Assembly (NCBI RefSeq): GCF_000773975.1 | Contig: NZ_JRUQ01000032.1 | Location: 1-64,000 of the forward strand | Length of the DNA: 64,000 nt | Direction: 5' to 3' | From: Erwinia typographi | GTDB lineage: Bacteria; Pseudomonadota; Gammaproteobacteria; Enterobacterales; Enterobacteriaceae | Part shown: one piece after another, positions 21,819 through 32,788 of the stretch | How the letters are laid out: the number at the start of each line of letters is the position of its first letter | How positions within the stretch are numbered: position 1 is the first letter of the stretch | Notes under the pieces: model-generated | Seen by the model: only the letters and a program-made list of their open reading frames with translations | Told to the model about the DNA's origin: nothing | The model's database searches: none | Position numbers and translations under genes: made by a program

Positions 21819-23810
21819 TTACAGCAGTTCTTTCGCTTTAGCGACCACGTTATCCACGGTGAAGCCAAACGTTTCAAACAGCTGCTCGGCAGGCGCAGAC
21901 TCACCAAAGGTGGTCATGCCGATGATGGCACCGTTCAGGCCGGTATACTTGAACCAGTAATCGGCAATACCGGCTTCGATAGCTACGCGCGCGCTAACCG
22001 CTTTCGGCAGTACCGCTTCACGGTAAGCCGCATCCTGCTTGTCAAAAGCATCGGTAGACGGCATCGACACCACGCGAGCCTTGCGGCCTTCTGCGGTAAG
22101 CTTGTCATACGCGCCGACGGCCAGTTCAACTTCTGAACCAGTGGCGATCAGGATCACTTCCGGCTGACCGTCGCAATCTTTCAGCACGTATCCCCCGCGA
22201 GCTACGTTAGCCAGCTGCGCGGCGCTACGCTCCTGCTGCGCCAGGTTCTGGCGTGAGAAGATCAGCGCGGTTGGACCGTCGGCACGCTCGATGGCGTATT
22301 TCCAGGCCACCGCAGATTCGACCTGGTCGCAAGGACGCCACAGGCTCATGTTTGGCGTCACGCGCAGGCTGGCCATCTGCTCAACCGGCTGATGCGTTGG
22401 GCCATCTTCGCCCAGACCAATTGAGTCGTGGGTGTAGACCATCACCTGGCGGATTTTCATCAGCGCAGCCATGCGGGCAGCGTTGCGCGCATATTCGACA
22501 AACATCAGGAAGGTCGCGGTATACGGCAGGAAGCCGCCGTGCAGCGTGATGCCGTTGGCGATAGCGGTCATGCCGAACTCGCGCACGCCGTAATGAATGT
22601 AGTTACCGGCCGCGTCTTCGTTGATTGGCTTAGAACCAGACCACATAGTCAGGTTGCTTGGCGCCAGGTCAGCGGATCCGCCCAGGTACTCTGGCAGCAG
22701 TTTACCGAAGGCTTCCAGGCTGTTCTGAGAGGCTTTACGGCTGGCGATTTTCGCCGGATTAGCCTGCAACTGTTCGATATACTTCTGCGACTCCGCCTGC
22801 CAGTTAGCCGGCAGTTCGTTCGCCACGCGGCGCTTGAATTCTGCCGCCAGCTCAGGATGAGCCTTAGCATAGGCCGCGAATTTCTCGTTCCAGGCCGTTT
22901 CTTTCGCCTGGCCCGCTTCTTTCGCATCCCACTGCGCGTAGATGTCCTGCGGGATTTCGAACGGCGCGTGGTTCCAGCCCAGCTGCTTGCGGGTCAGCGC
23001 CACTTCGTCCTCGCCCAGCGGCGCGCCGTGCGAATCGTGCGTGCCGGCTTTGTTCGGTGAACCAAAGCCGATCACGGTCTTACACATCAGCAGAGAAGGT
23101 TTGTCGCTGACCGCTTTGGCCTGTTCAACCGCTTTCTTAATCGCTTCTGCATCGTGACCGTCAACGCCGCGCACCACATGCCAGCCGTAAGACTCGAAAC
23201 GTTTAGCGGTATCGTCAGTGAACCAGCCCTCAATGTGGCCGTCGATAGAGATGCCGTTGTCATCATAGAAGGCAACCAGTTTGCCCAGCTTCAGCGTGCC
23301 CGCCAGCGAGCACACCTCGTGGGAGATGCCTTCCATCATGCAGCCATCGCCCATAAACACATAGGTATTGTGGTCTACGACATCGTGGCCGGGACGGTTA
23401 AACTGGGCCGCCAGGGTGCGCTCAGCGATCGCCATACCGACGGCATTAGCAATGCCCTGCCCCAGCGGGCCAGTGGTGGTTTCAACACCGGCGGTGTAGC
23501 CGTATTCGGGGTGACCTGGAGTTTTAGAGTGCAGCTGGCGGAAGTTAGCCAGTTCCGCAATCGGCAGATCGTAGCCGCTGAGGTGCAGCAGGCTGTAAAT
23601 CAGCATTGAGCCGTGGCCGTTAGACAGCACGAAACGATCGCGGTCGGCCCACAGCGGGTTAGTCGGGTTATGGTTCAGGAAGTCGCGCCAGAGGACTTCG
23701 GCGATATCCGCCATCCCCATTGGGGCGCCAGGGTGGCCAGATTTGGCTTTTTGTACCGCATCCATACTCAATGCGCGAATGGCGTTAGCAAGCTCTTTAC
23801 GAGAAGACAT
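21819..23810 (-). CDS. tktA: Transketolase
   Basis: Transketolase is the thiamine-diphosphate enzyme moving two-carbon units between pentose phosphates. The 663 residues match E. coli TktA. The TPP/Mg motif [10 protein letters not shown] begins near residue 153 with the paired DDNG 30 residues later, the pyrimidine domain carries [15 protein letters not shown] (about 461), and the C-terminal domain follows. It is transcribed alone between epd and speB. In E. coli the metalloprotease gene loiP (yggG) lies between tktA and speB; here only about 260 bases separate them. Confidence 0.97.
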   Translation of the reverse strand: MSSRKELANAIRALSMDAVQKAKSGHPGAPMGMADIAEVLWRDFLNHNPTNPLWADRDRFVLSNGHGSMLIYSLLHLSGYDLPIAELANFRQLHSKTPGHPEYGYTAGVETTTGPLGQGIANAVGMAIAERTLAAQFNRPGHDVVDHNTYVFMGDGCMMEGISHEVCSLAGTLKLGKLVAFYDDNGISIDGHIEGWFTDDTAKRFESYGWHVVRGVDGHDAEAIKKAVEQAKAVSDKPSLLMCKTVIGFGSPNKAGTHDSHGAPLGEDEVALTRKQLGWNHAPFEIPQDIYAQWDAKEAGQAKETAWNEKFAAYAKAHPELAAEFKRRVANELPANWQAESQKYIEQLQANPAKIASRKASQNSLEAFGKLLPEYLGGSADLAPSNLTMWSGSKPINEDAAGNYIHYGVREFGMTAIANGITLHGGFLPYTATFLMFVEYARNAARMAALMKIRQVMVYTHDSIGLGEDGPTHQPVEQMASLRVTPNMSLWRPCDQVESAVAWKYAIERADGPTALIFSRQNLAQQERSAAQLANVARGGYVLKDCDGQPEVILIATGSEVELAVGAYDKLTAEGRKARVVSMPSTDAFDKQDAAYREAVLPKAVSARVAIEAGIADYWFKYTGLNGAIIGMTTFGESAPAEQLFETFGFTVDNVVAKAKELL

Positions 23811-24044
23811 GTTCTACTCCAGGTCGGATTAAACGCTTCGCCGTCCTTAACCTATTTTAATCAATGAGTTATCAGGCAAAGTTGTAAAAGTCGACCCTCA
23901 ATGTACATGAAAAACGGGGCATCTGTACATGGCGAAAAGTGCAAAATAGCCGGGCAAAACTTGCACTTTCACTGTATAGCCACTACACGGTCAGGTTTGG
24001 CAAGGCTATAACGCCCCTTTTTAACGCCACGCAGGTTGTCTGGA

Positions 24045-24065
24045 GCGCCCCGATCCACGGGGCGC
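24045..24065. terminator. Hairpin after speB
   Basis: GCGCCCCG and CGGGGCGC pair around ATCCA, just beyond the speB stop. There is no clear T-run, so it may be a weak terminator. Confidence 0.5.
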
Positions 24066-24072
24066 CGTGACG

Positions 24073-24996
24073 CTACTCGCCTTTGTTTACCGCCTGAACG
24101 TGCAGCATATCCAGCGCCAGCGTCGCCGCCGCCAGCGAGGTCAGATCGGACTGATCGTAGCCTGGCGCCACCTCAACCAGATCCATCCCGACGATATTCA
24201 GCCCCTGAAGCGCCCGCACCAGCTTGGTGGCCTTATCGGTGGTCAGCCCGCCGATCACCGGCGTACCGGTTCCCGGCGCGTGAGCAGGGTCGAGGCAGTC
24301 GATATCAAATGTCAGGTAGACCGGCAGATCGCCAACGATCTGTTTTACCTGCGCGATAATATCGTCAACGCTGCGATCGTTTACCTGAGCCGCGTCCAGC
24401 ACGTTGAAGCCGAGAGAGGCGTCAAATTCGGTACGAATACCAATCTGTACCGAGTGGGCCGGATCGATTAGCCCTTCCTTCGGCGCGTGGTGGAACATCG
24501 TGCCGTGGTCGAAAGTCGGGCCGTTGGAGTAGGTGTCGGTGTGGGCATCGAAATGCACCAGCGCCATCTTGCCGAAGTACTTCGCGTGGGCGCGCAGCAG
24601 CGGCAGCGTGACGTAGTGGTCGCCGCCAAAGGTCAGCATGCGCTTGCCGTTAGCCAGCAATTTTTCTGCATGAGCCTGCAGCTTATCGGTCAGATCCTGC
24701 GAGTCGCCAAAGGCGTAAACCAGATCGCCACAGTCAATCACCTTCAGACGCTGGCGCAGATCGAAGGTCCACGGCCAGCGGCAGCCTTCCCATGCCAGGT
24801 GAGTAGAAATCTGGCGGATCGCGCCCGGCCCCAGGCGGCTGCCGGGGCGACCAGAAGTGGCCGCATCAAAAGGAACACCGGTGATCACCCACTCCGCATC
24901 GCAGTCGTAGGGCTGGAAATTAACCGGAAAACGCATAAAACCAAAGGCGTTTGATACCAGTGAGTTGTCATACTGGTTGCCCAGGGTGTTATTCAT
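24073..24996 (-). CDS. speB: Agmatinase
   Basis: SpeB hydrolyses agmatine to putrescine and urea, the second step of the arginine-to-putrescine route after SpeA. The 307-residue ureohydrolase has the dimanganese-binding motifs [21 protein letters not shown] and [17 protein letters not shown]. In E. coli speA and speB are adjacent; here a yidB-like gene lies between them. The short 23-base loop-free upstream gap seen in E. coli is therefore replaced by a terminator and about 190 bases, so speB probably has its own promoter. Confidence 0.96.
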   Translation of the reverse strand: MNNTLGNQYDNSLVSNAFGFMRFPVNFQPYDCDAEWVITGVPFDAATSGRPGSRLGPGAIRQISTHLAWEGCRWPWTFDLRQRLKVIDCGDLVYAFGDSQDLTDKLQAHAEKLLANGKRMLTFGGDHYVTLPLLRAHAKYFGKMALVHFDAHTDTYSNGPTFDHGTMFHHAPKEGLIDPAHSVQIGIRTEFDASLGFNVLDAAQVNDRSVDDIIAQVKQIVGDLPVYLTFDIDCLDPAHAPGTGTPVIGGLTTDKATKLVRALQGLNIVGMDLVEVAPGYDQSDLTSLAAATLALDMLHVQAVNKGE

Positions 24997-25058
24997 ACCA
25001 AATCCTCTTTAACGGTGAAGCCGGACCGGGCCAGCTGTTGCTCAAACCGAGATGAAAA

Positions 25059-25099
25059 AAATCCCCGCCGCGTCGTTAAACCCGACGAGGAAGGGATTT
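25059..25099 (-). terminator. Terminator after the yidB-like gene
   Basis: AAATCCC pairs with GGGATTT, with an inner CGTCG/CGACG stem. On the minus strand a run of T follows. It separates the yidB-like gene from speB. Confidence 0.7.
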
Positions 25100-25184
25100 G
25101 AGTCTTTTATTTTTCAGTCTGCCGTACCAAACGACAGGATGAAATTTTTCGCTACCGCCAGCAGGTAGCCAGTAACAACCGCAA

Positions 25185-25589
25185 TCAGGACTTACCGAAA
25201 ACGTTGCCCAGCAGAGAGCTGACGCTCTGAGTGTCAATCTCTCCGGCTGGCGAGGCTTTATCCACTACGCCGGGCAGGTACTGCGCCAGCGCGGAAGAGG
25301 CGCCGTTGACGTCAGTTCCCAGCTTATCGGCCAGCGATTGCAGCGCGTCGGTTCCGAATGCGGACTGCACTTCACTGCTGCCAATCGCCTCATTGCCGCC
25401 GGTGCCTATCCACGAGTTGAGAATGCCGCCGAGGCCGCCCTGCTGAAATTTCTCCAGCAGCACAGCGAACCCGCCCTGTTCTTCCACCCATTGCAGGATA
25501 GCCTGGAGCTGAATGCCGGAGCCGCTGCCCGCGCCATTCTGCGCATCACCACCCAGTACATCACGCAATATTCCATCAAACAGACTCAT
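25185..25589 (-). CDS. YidB-like DUF937 family protein
   Basis: This 134-residue protein starts MSLFDGILRDVLGG and has the glycine-rich segments GGLGGILNSWIGTG and the LGTDVNGASSALAQYLPGVVDK block typical of the YidB (DUF937) family. Function is unknown for the family. The ribosome site AAGGAG lies nine bases upstream. In E. coli yidB is near gyrB, whereas this copy is between speA and speB, so it may be a second paralogue or a relocated gene. It could be read with speA, being 114 bases downstream, and has its own terminator. Confidence 0.8.
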   Translation of the reverse strand: MSLFDGILRDVLGGDAQNGAGSGSGIQLQAILQWVEEQGGFAVLLEKFQQGGLGGILNSWIGTGGNEAIGSSEVQSAFGTDALQSLADKLGTDVNGASSALAQYLPGVVDKASPAGEIDTQSVSSLLGNVFGKS

Positions 25590-25703
25590 GCCTTACTCCT
25601 TTTCTCGCTGATATGCGGCCTGATTTTCAGGGCCGCTACGTCGTTAAAGGAGCAGATAACCGTAGCTACCTTCAGCGCGACATCCGCTCCCACTCCGGGA
25701 AGA

Positions 25704-27680
25704 TTATTCGTCTTCCAGATAAGTGTAGCCATACAGGCCAGACTCGAACTCGGCCATGAACTGTGCCCGTAGTTCCTCATCCAGATCGCTCTCTTTGATC
25801 TGGTTACGGAAGTGGGTCAGCAGCTCCTGCGGGTCCAACTGAACGTACTCGAGCATATCCGCAACGGTATCTCCTTCGTCGGACAGCTGCACGTCAACCC
25901 GGCCATCGGCATAAGCAAACACGTCAACCGCTTCGGTATCGCCGAACAGGTTGTGCATATTGCCCAGGATCTCCTGGTAAGCCCCGACCATAAAGAAACC
26001 CAGCATCGGCGGATTATCCACGTCGTACTGCGGCATCGGCATAGTGGTGGCAATGCCGTCGCCGTCAACATAGTGATCAATGGTGCCGTCGGAATCACAG
26101 GTGATGTCCAGCAGCACGGCCCGACGCTCCGGCGACTTGTTCAGGCCTTCCAGCGGCAGAACCGGGAACAGCTGATCGATGCCCCAGGCATCCGGCATCG
26201 ACTGGAACAGCGAGAAGTTGACGTAGATTTTATCCGCCATGCGCTCTTGCAGCTCGTCGATGATCGGACGGTGCGCGCGGTTGCTTGGATCCAGATGCTG
26301 CTGAATATAGTGGCAGATGCTCAGATAAAGCTGCTCGGCCCAGGCGCGCTGCGTCAAATCGTAGGTGCCCTGCGAATAGCCGGTGTGGATATCAAACAGG
26401 TCCATCTGGCTGTCATGCAGCCATTCACGCAGCGAGCGGCGGTTATTCGGCTCGTGCATCTCCTGCCAGGTATCCCACATGCTGACGATCGGGCGGGGTG
26501 ATTCCGCAGACGGCGGCTGTGGCTCGCTGAACTCGTTGCGCTCCACGCCAATAATGTTGGAGACCAGCACGGTGTGGTGCGCGGTCACGGCACGGCCCGA
26601 CTCGGTGATTACCGTAGGGTGCGGCAGGTTGTGCTCTTCACAAGCGTCGCCAATAGCCCAGATCACGTTGTTGGCATACTCATTCAGGCCGTAGTTTACT
26701 GAGCAGTCGGACTGCGAGCGCGTTCCTTCATAGTCGACGCCCAGACCGCCGCCGACGTCGAAGCACTGAATGTTGACGCCCAGCTTAGCCAGCTCAACGT
26801 AGAAGCGAGCGGATTCGCGCACGCCGGTAGCGATATCACGAATGTTCGCCATCTGCGAACCGAGATGGAAATGCAACAGTTGCAGGCTCTCCATCCGGCC
26901 CGCTTCGCGCATAATGTCCACCAGCTTCAGTACCTGAGTAGCCGACAAACCAAATTTTGATTTTTCGCCTCCGCTGGACTGCCATTTGCCCGAGCCCTGA
27001 GAAGCCAGACGGGCGCGAATGCCGAGACGAGGCACCACGTTCAGACGCTCGGCCTCTTCCAGCACCAGCTTCACTTCGGTCATTTTTTCCAGCACCAGAT
27101 AGACTTTGTGGCCCATCTTTTCGCCGATCAGCGCCAGGCGAATGTATTCACGGTCTTTATAGCCGTTACAGACAATCACCGAGCGGGTCATACCGGCGTG
27201 AGCCAGCACGGCCATCAGCTCAGCTTTCGAGCCGGCTTCCAGTCCCAGCGGTTCGCCAGAATTAATCAGGGATTCGATGACGCGCTTGTGCTGGTTAACC
27301 TTGATCGGATAAACGAGGAAATAGTCGCCGCGATAGCCGTAAGATTCCCGCGCGCGCTTGAACGCGCCATTAATCGAGCGCAGCCGGTGCTGTAGGATTT
27401 GAGGGAAACAGAACAGTGCAGGAAGACGCTGGCCTTCCGCCTCGCGCTCTTTAACCAGCTTCGCCAGATCGACACGGGCTTCAGGCACGTCGGGATCGGG
27501 GCAAACGCTGATATGACCCAACTCATTGACGTCGTAGTAGTTATTGCCCCACCAGGCAATATTGTAGGTGCGCAGCATCTTGCTGGCATCTTGATCGCTC
27601 ATGGCCACCTCCTGCATTGAGCGGAGTCCACCCTGTTCGCCTGCTGACGAACCCTTCATTGCTTTCATGTCGTCAGACAT
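25704..27680 (-). CDS. speA: Biosynthetic arginine decarboxylase
   Basis: SpeA converts arginine to agmatine for putrescine synthesis. From the ATG at 27680 (GAGG six bases upstream) the product is 658 residues, equal to E. coli SpeA; an in-frame TTG four codons earlier would place the ribosome site inside the gene. The fold type III PLP lysine is in YPIKVNQHK (about residue 127), with the substrate/PLP segments [13 protein letters not shown] and [13 protein letters not shown] and the C-terminal [15 protein letters not shown]. It is divergent from metK across about 650 bases. Confidence 0.97.
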   Translation of the reverse strand: MSDDMKAMKGSSAGEQGGLRSMQEVAMSDQDASKMLRTYNIAWWGNNYYDVNELGHISVCPDPDVPEARVDLAKLVKEREAEGQRLPALFCFPQILQHRLRSINGAFKRARESYGYRGDYFLVYPIKVNQHKRVIESLINSGEPLGLEAGSKAELMAVLAHAGMTRSVIVCNGYKDREYIRLALIGEKMGHKVYLVLEKMTEVKLVLEEAERLNVVPRLGIRARLASQGSGKWQSSGGEKSKFGLSATQVLKLVDIMREAGRMESLQLLHFHLGSQMANIRDIATGVRESARFYVELAKLGVNIQCFDVGGGLGVDYEGTRSQSDCSVNYGLNEYANNVIWAIGDACEEHNLPHPTVITESGRAVTAHHTVLVSNIIGVERNEFSEPQPPSAESPRPIVSMWDTWQEMHEPNNRRSLREWLHDSQMDLFDIHTGYSQGTYDLTQRAWAEQLYLSICHYIQQHLDPSNRAHRPIIDELQERMADKIYVNFSLFQSMPDAWGIDQLFPVLPLEGLNKSPERRAVLLDITCDSDGTIDHYVDGDGIATTMPMPQYDVDNPPMLGFFMVGAYQEILGNMHNLFGDTEAVDVFAYADGRVDVQLSDEGDTVADMLEYVQLDPQELLTHFRNQIKESDLDEELRAQFMAEFESGLYGYTYLEDE

Positions 27681-28157
27681 TGCGAGCCTCAAATTTCAAT
27701 GATGCGGAACAGTTAACTACTATCGCAGGGATAACCCGCGACAACAAGCCATCGACTACCGGTAAATTCAGCATAAAACGCTGAAGAGTCGCACCAATCG
27801 GTCTCTGAAGTATAACATTAATCACACGGGACTCCGGGAAACGAGTCGGACAACCAATAGCAAAAATCCCTCAGTAAAAGCTGAGAGCGCCGGATTAAAG
27901 CGAGTGCGGAAGTGTAGCCTGCGCAGGTGGCGAAATGATGACGGGAAGCGCCATAACCTCGCGAAAGCGCACAAGAAAGGGATGCAGAAGGCTCAGGTGA
28001 CAACGCCGCGGCGTTTTATACAGCCAGAACGCTCAAATTGCAAAAACTTAATGTGCGGAATGGCCAGGCTGTCATAAAAATGTTCCACTTTTCATCTCAG
28101 CTGAAAAATGCTTTAACGAAAAAAGGCTGGCAATTCGTTTATTGAGTAACCTAAAAT
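27681..28157. other. speA-metK intergenic region
   Basis: The region carries the speA promoter (minus) and leads to the metK regulatory array (plus). I see no convincing gene. E. coli has the small yqgB gene upstream of speA, and a matching peptide was not found here. Confidence 0.6.
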
Positions 28158-28205
28158 AGCCGTCCAGATGTTAATCCGTCTATACTGGTTAACTTCTAAG
28201 CGTCT
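28158..28205 (+). promoter_or_regulatory. MetJ box array upstream of metK
   Basis: Six contiguous 8-base units read AGCCGTCC, AGATGTTA, ATCCGTCT, ATACTGGT, TAACTTCT and AAGCGTCT. Against the MetJ consensus AGACGTCT, three match at 6 of 8, two at 5 and one at 4. Contiguous, weak, cooperative 8-mers are the normal form of MetJ operators, and metK is a known MetJ target. Repression by MetJ with S-adenosylmethionine, the metK product, gives feedback control. The array ends about 130 bases before the metK ATG. Confidence 0.75.
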
Positions 28206-28334
28206 TCATTTGTATGTACTGCTCATGGCTTTGCCTGAGGGGGGCGCTGGAAAGCTGAGCCAGTGAATTACCGGCAACCAGTCTTTAGCGCTATGCAGTT
28301 GATATTAACCCGTATTCAGTAAGGTAAAGAATAA

Positions 28335-29489
28335 ATGGCTAAACACCTTTTCACTTCCGAGTCCGTCTCAGAAGGACATCCTGATAAAATCGCTGACCAG
28401 ATCTCTGATGCCGTGCTCGATGCAATCCTTGAGCAGGATCCGAAGGCCCGCGTGGCCTGCGAAACTTATGTAAAAACCGGCATGGTTCTGGTTGGTGGCG
28501 AAATCACCACCACCGCCTGGGTTGATATCGAAGAAATCACCCGTAATACCGTGCGTGAAATCGGTTATGTCCATTCCGATATGGGCTTTGATGCCAATTC
28601 CTGTGCCGTCCTCAATGCCATTGGCAAACAGTCTCCCGATATCAATCAGGGCGTTGACCGTGCCGATCCGCTGGAGCAGGGCGCTGGCGACCAGGGCCTG
28701 ATGTTTGGCTATGCCACCAACGAAACGGACGTGCTGATGCCTGCGCCGGTGACCTATGCGCACCGCCTGGTGCAGAAGCAGTCTGAAGTGCGTAAAAATG
28801 GCACCCTGCCGTGGCTGCGCCCGGATGCGAAAAGCCAGATCACCTTCCAGTATGACGATGGAAAAATCGTTGGTATTGATGCGGTAGTGCTGTCTACACA
28901 ACATGCCGAAGAGATCTCGCTGAAAGATTTGCAGGAAGCGGTGATGGAAGAGATCATCAAGCCAGTGCTGCCTGCCGAGTGGATTAACGCCGGGACTAAA
29001 TACCACATTAACCCAACCGGACGCTTTGTCATCGGCGGCCCAATGGGCGACTGTGGTCTGACCGGCCGTAAAATCATCGTCGATACCTACGGCGGTATGG
29101 CTCGTCACGGCGGCGGCGCTTTCTCCGGTAAAGATCCTTCTAAAGTTGACCGCTCTGCGGCCTACGCGGCGCGCTATGTGGCAAAAAACATCGTGGCTGC
29201 CGGCCTGGCCGACCGCTGTGAGATCCAGGTTTCCTACGCCATCGGCGTGGCTGAGCCGACCTCAATCATGGTGGAAACTTTCGGTACTGAGAAGGTGGCA
29301 ACTGAGCAGTTGACTCTGCTGGTGCGTGAGTTCTTCGACCTGCGTCCATACGGCCTGATCCAGATGCTGGATCTGCTGCACCCGATGTATCGCCAAACGG
29401 CGGCATACGGCCACTTTGGTCGTGAGCATTTCCCGTGGGAAAAAACCGATAAAGCCGAACAGCTGCGCGAGGCCGCTGGCCTTAAGTAA
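28335..29489 (+). CDS. metK: S-adenosylmethionine synthase
   Basis: MetK makes S-adenosylmethionine from methionine and ATP with release of phosphate and diphosphate. The 384-residue product equals the E. coli length. Signature segments are [17 protein letters not shown] at the N-terminus, [12 protein letters not shown] near 117 and [19 protein letters not shown] near 258. It is monocistronic: the MetJ array lies upstream and a strong terminator downstream. Confidence 0.98.
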   Translation: MAKHLFTSESVSEGHPDKIADQISDAVLDAILEQDPKARVACETYVKTGMVLVGGEITTTAWVDIEEITRNTVREIGYVHSDMGFDANSCAVLNAIGKQSPDINQGVDRADPLEQGAGDQGLMFGYATNETDVLMPAPVTYAHRLVQKQSEVRKNGTLPWLRPDAKSQITFQYDDGKIVGIDAVVLSTQHAEEISLKDLQEAVMEEIIKPVLPAEWINAGTKYHINPTGRFVIGGPMGDCGLTGRKIIVDTYGGMARHGGGAFSGKDPSKVDRSAAYAARYVAKNIVAAGLADRCEIQVSYAIGVAEPTSIMVETFGTEKVATEQLTLLVREFFDLRPYGLIQMLDLLHPMYRQTAAYGHFGREHFPWEKTDKAEQLREAAGLK

Positions 29490-29509
29490 GCGTAAGCTTG
29501 CTGGTCTGA

Positions 29510-29533
29510 GGGCACCCAACGGGTGCCCTTTTT
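29510..29533 (+). terminator. metK terminator
   Basis: GGGCACCC and GGGTGCCC pair around AAC and are followed by TTTTT, 20 bases past the metK stop. Confidence 0.9.
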
Positions 29534-29799
29534 GCTGTCTGACGCTGGCGGATACCCGGCTGTTGACTACACTTTGCCAAACTTCAGTCAGCTATTTTGT
29601 TAACGGTTACACCAGGAAATATCCTGTATATCCGACAATTAAGAATTAACACTCTTAACAGACTGTAGCAAAATGCGCTATTTTCAGCGCTGTCTGATAG
29701 CCGGTTGTTTTACAACTGAGTGAAACTGTTTATGACTATGACTATCTGGTTAAAAAGCGTAAGCGCGCGTGAAAATGCTGCTTTCAGGAACGATCAATA
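29534..29799. other. metK-galP spacer, left part
   Basis: This AT-rich sequence between the metK terminator and the galP operators shows no gene. It probably includes part of the galP promoter region. Confidence 0.5.
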
Positions 29800-29815
29800 G
29801 TGTAAGCGATTACAC
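29800..29815 (+). promoter_or_regulatory. GalR/GalS operator of galP
   Basis: GTGTAAGCGATTACAC is a perfect palindrome and fits the GalR/GalS consensus GTGNAANCGNTTNCAC at every specified base. It lies 86 bases before the galP start, as expected for a gal-regulon transporter gene. Confidence 0.85.
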
Positions 29816-29818
29816 CAA

Positions 29819-29834
29819 TGTGATCTTCAGCACA
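29819..29834 (+). promoter_or_regulatory. CRP site of galP
   Basis: TGTGA-TCTTCA-GCACA matches the CRP consensus TGTGA-N6-TCACA at 9 of 10 positions and abuts the GalR operator. This gives the classic combination of catabolite activation and galactose induction. Confidence 0.7.
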
Positions 29835-29901
29835 GTCTTGCGGGCAAAGGTTTTCTAACATTTATAACAACAATAAGCAGTACCACTTTAATGGAGGCGT
29901 T

Positions 29902-31299
29902 ATGCCTGATAATAAGAAACAGAGCAGAACATCGAACAAGGCGATGACCTTTTTCGTGTGTTTCCTCGCCGCACTGGCCGGTCTGCTGTTTGGTCTGGAT
30001 ATCGGCGTCATTGCCGGCGCCCTGCCCTTCATCGCGAAAGACTTCAACGTAACGGCACACCAGCAGGAATGGATCGTCAGCTCAATGATGTTTGGCGCCG
30101 CTGTAGGCGCAATAGGCAGCGGCTGGATGTCATCCCGCCTTGGCCGTAAAAAAAGCCTGATGATTGGTGCCGTGCTGTTTGTGATTGGCTCGCTGTGGTC
30201 AGCGATGTCATCCAACCCGGAAATGCTGATCTTCGCCCGCGTTCTGTTGGGTCTGGCGGTCGGCGTGGCTTCCTATACCGCGCCGCTTTACCTCTCTGAG
30301 ATCGCGCCTGAGAAAATTCGCGGCAGTATGATTTCCCTTTACCAGCTGATGATCACCATCGGTATTCTGGGCGCCTATCTCTCCGATACCGCGTTCAGCT
30401 ACTCCGGCGAATGGCGCTGGATGCTGGGCGTGATCACCATTCCTGCGGTTCTGCTGCTGGTTGGCGTGTTCTTCCTGCCGAACAGCCCGCGCTGGCTGGC
30501 GGCGAAGGGCGACTTCCGCACCGCGCAGCGCGTGCTGGATCGTCTGCGCGATACCAGCGAGCAGGCGAAGAAAGAGCTGGATGAAATCCGCGAAAGCCTG
30601 AAGATCAAGCAGTCCGGCTGGAGCTTGTTCAAAGACAACGGCAACTTCCGCCGTGCGGTTTACCTGGGCGTGCTTTTGCAGGTGATGCAGCAGTTCACCG
30701 GCATGAACGTCATCATGTATTACGCACCGAAGATTTTTGAAATTGCTGGCTTTACCAACACCACCGAGCAGATGTGGGGCACGGTTATCGTTGGTCTGAT
30801 CAACGTCCTCGCCACCTTTATTGCTATTGGTCTGGTTGACCGCTGGGGCCGTAAGCCAACCCTCAAGCTGGGCTTCCTGGTGATGGCGGTGGGCATGGGC
30901 GTACTGGGCACAATGCTGCACGTTGGCATTCACTCGCCGGGCGCGCAGTACTTTGCCATCGCCATGCTGCTGATGTTTATTGTTGGCTTTGCGATGAGCG
31001 CCGGTCCGCTGATCTGGGTTCTGTGTTCTGAGATCCAGCCGCTGAAAGGCCGCGATTTCGGTATCACCGTTTCCACCGCCACCAACTGGATTGCCAATAT
31101 GATTGTCGGCGCAACCTTCCTGACCATGCTCAACACGTTGGGCAACGCGAACACCTTCTGGGTCTACGCCGGTCTGAACGTGCTGTTTATCATCCTGACT
31201 ATCTGGCTGATCCCGGAAACCAAAAACGTTTCGCTGGAACACATTGAACGCAACCTGTTGAGCGGCAAAAAGCTGCGCGATATCGGACAGCGTGACTAA
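29902..31299 (+). CDS. galP: Galactose-proton symporter GalP
   Basis: GalP imports galactose and glucose with protons across the inner membrane. The 465-residue sugar-porter MFS protein has twelve predicted membrane segments and family signatures: [17 protein letters not shown] in TM1, the GRKKS loop, [19 protein letters not shown], the [14 protein letters not shown] motif of TM7, DRWGRKPTL and the C-terminal [12 protein letters not shown]. Similarity to E. coli GalP (464 aa) is end to end, and the GalR/CRP sites upstream agree with the identity. Confidence 0.97.
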   Translation: MPDNKKQSRTSNKAMTFFVCFLAALAGLLFGLDIGVIAGALPFIAKDFNVTAHQQEWIVSSMMFGAAVGAIGSGWMSSRLGRKKSLMIGAVLFVIGSLWSAMSSNPEMLIFARVLLGLAVGVASYTAPLYLSEIAPEKIRGSMISLYQLMITIGILGAYLSDTAFSYSGEWRWMLGVITIPAVLLLVGVFFLPNSPRWLAAKGDFRTAQRVLDRLRDTSEQAKKELDEIRESLKIKQSGWSLFKDNGNFRRAVYLGVLLQVMQQFTGMNVIMYYAPKIFEIAGFTNTTEQMWGTVIVGLINVLATFIAIGLVDRWGRKPTLKLGFLVMAVGMGVLGTMLHVGIHSPGAQYFAIAMLLMFIVGFAMSAGPLIWVLCSEIQPLKGRDFGITVSTATNWIANMIVGATFLTMLNTLGNANTFWVYAGLNVLFIILTIWLIPETKNVSLEHIERNLLSGKKLRDIGQRD

Positions 31300-31305
31300 A
31301 ACGGA

Positions 31306-31327
31306 CTGGCCGGGGAAACCCGGCCAG
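31306..31327 (+). terminator. Hairpin after galP
   Basis: CTGGCCGGG and CCCGGCCAG form a stem around GAAA just after the galP stop. No T-run follows, so some read-through into sprT is possible. Confidence 0.55.
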
Positions 31328-31368
31328 CCTGATTGAATTCCCTCCTGCCAGATCGTATCCTCTGCCCT

Positions 31369-31893
31369 ATGAAATCCCTCAGACTTCCCATCGCCCTGCA
31401 ACAGGCGGTTATGCGCTCGCTGCGTGAAAAATTGCGGCTGGCAAACCAGCGTCTTGAGCGTAGCTATCCCGAACCGAAGCTGGTCTACCAGCAGCGCGGC
31501 ACGGCGGCGGGCACCGCATGGCTTCAGCACTGGGAAATCCGCCTCAATCCGGTGCTGCTGCTGGAAAATCAGCAGGCCTTTGTTGATGAAGTCGTCCCGC
31601 ATGAGCTGGCGCACCTTTTGGTGTGGAAACACTTTGGCCGCGTGGCCCCGCACGGCAAAGAGTGGAAATGGATGATGGAAAGCATTCTCGACGTCCCGGC
31701 GCAGCGCACCCATAAGTTTGAGATAGAATCAGTGCGCAGCCGCTCTTTCCCCTACCGCTGCGGCTGTCAGCAGCATCAGCTCACCGTTCGTCGCCACAAC
31801 CGCGTGGTGCGCGGTGAAAGTGAGTATCGCTGCGTCCACTGCGGCGAGCGCCTCTCTCCCGGCCAGTTCCAACAATCCGAAAAAACGTCATGA
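31369..31893 (+). CDS. sprT: SprT family zinc-dependent protein
   Basis: SprT belongs to the SprT-like metallopeptidase family (related to eukaryotic Spartan); the role in bacteria is unclear. Starting at [18 protein letters not shown] gives 174 residues and alignment with E. coli SprT; an ATG 12 codons earlier is less likely. The HExxH zinc motif is in [16 protein letters not shown] (about residues 65-80), followed by a C-terminal Cys-rich zinc ribbon (YRCGCQQHQ and [10 protein letters not shown]). It lies between galP and endA as in E. coli. Confidence 0.92.
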   Translation: MKSLRLPIALQQAVMRSLREKLRLANQRLERSYPEPKLVYQQRGTAAGTAWLQHWEIRLNPVLLLENQQAFVDEVVPHELAHLLVWKHFGRVAPHGKEWKWMMESILDVPAQRTHKFEIESVRSRSFPYRCGCQQHQLTVRRHNRVVRGESEYRCVHCGERLSPGQFQQSEKTS

Positions 31894-31999
31894 AGCGTAA
31901 AAAAACATCAATAACCCGCTGATTTCACAACGGTGATTTCCCGAAACCGGGCGAATCTGTTACGCTCGCAGCCTGGTTTATAAGACAAATATTCTGAAC

Positions 32000-32713
32000 A
32001 TGCTTCGCAAAATCTTTTCCTGCTTTTCACTCTCACTGCTTTTGCCGACCTTTTTCGCCCACAGTCTCAGCCTGGACAACTATCATCAGAACAACTTCAG
32101 CCAGGCCAAAGCGTACGCGACGAAGATCAATGCCGACGCGCCCGGCACCTTTTACTGCGGTTGCCGGATCGACTGGAAAGGTAAAAAAGGCGTGCCGAAT
32201 CTGGCGTCCTGCGGCTATAAGGTGCGCAAGAATGCGAACCGCGCCCACCGCATCGAATGGGAACATGTGGTGCCTGCCTGGACTTTTGGGCACCAGCGCC
32301 GTTGCTGGCAAAACGGCGGCCGTAAGCAGTGCGCCAAAGATGCTATTTACCGGCGTATCGAGTCCGACCTGCATAACCTTCAGCCCGCGATTGGTGAAGT
32401 GAATGGCGACCGCGGTAACTTTATGTACGGCCAGTGGAACGGCGGCGAGCATCAGTATGGTCAGTGCGCGATGAAGGTCGACTTTAAAAATAAGCGCGCA
32501 GAGCCGCCAGCGCGCGCACGCGGCGCCATTGCCCGCACCTGGCTGTACATGCGCGACCACTATCAGATCGCCATGTCTAAACGGCAGACGCAGCTGATGA
32601 CCGTCTGGAACCGGCAGTATCCCGTCACCCCATGGGAGTGCAAACGGGACGATCGCATCGCTCGCGTACAGGGCAACCACAACCCTTATGTACAGCAAGC
32701 TTGCCAGCGGTAA
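32000..32713 (+). CDS. endA: Deoxyribonuclease I, periplasmic endonuclease I
   Basis: EndA is a periplasmic nuclease that cuts double-stranded DNA. The 237-residue precursor has a signal peptide ([20 protein letters not shown], cleavage near HSLS) and the endonuclease I domain with [16 protein letters not shown], the catalytic [19 protein letters not shown] segment and NFMYGQW. Four of the domain cysteines (FYCGCR, SCGYK, RRCWQ) are conserved. It stands between sprT and rsmE. Confidence 0.95.
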   Translation: MLRKIFSCFSLSLLLPTFFAHSLSLDNYHQNNFSQAKAYATKINADAPGTFYCGCRIDWKGKKGVPNLASCGYKVRKNANRAHRIEWEHVVPAWTFGHQRRCWQNGGRKQCAKDAIYRRIESDLHNLQPAIGEVNGDRGNFMYGQWNGGEHQYGQCAMKVDFKNKRAEPPARARGAIARTWLYMRDHYQIAMSKRQTQLMTVWNRQYPVTPWECKRDDRIARVQGNHNPYVQQACQR

Positions 32714-32788
32714 AATCACTGACCTAAACTAGAGCCAGCCTTATGGCCGGGCCCGTTGCCCGGCCGCTAACTTTTGATCAGGATTTCC

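Noticed and set aside
24997..25058. Small gene between speB and the yidB-like terminator
   Set aside because: No start codon with a ribosome site or open frame of meaningful length.
27818..28003. 61-codon minus-strand frame upstream of speA considered as yqgB
   Set aside because: The peptide does not resemble E. coli YqgB and lacks a ribosome site.
30208..31713. Open frame of 501 codons on the minus strand across galP and sprT
   Set aside because: It lies opposite two well-identified genes, has no family resemblance or ribosome site, and is a by-product of high-GC codon bias.
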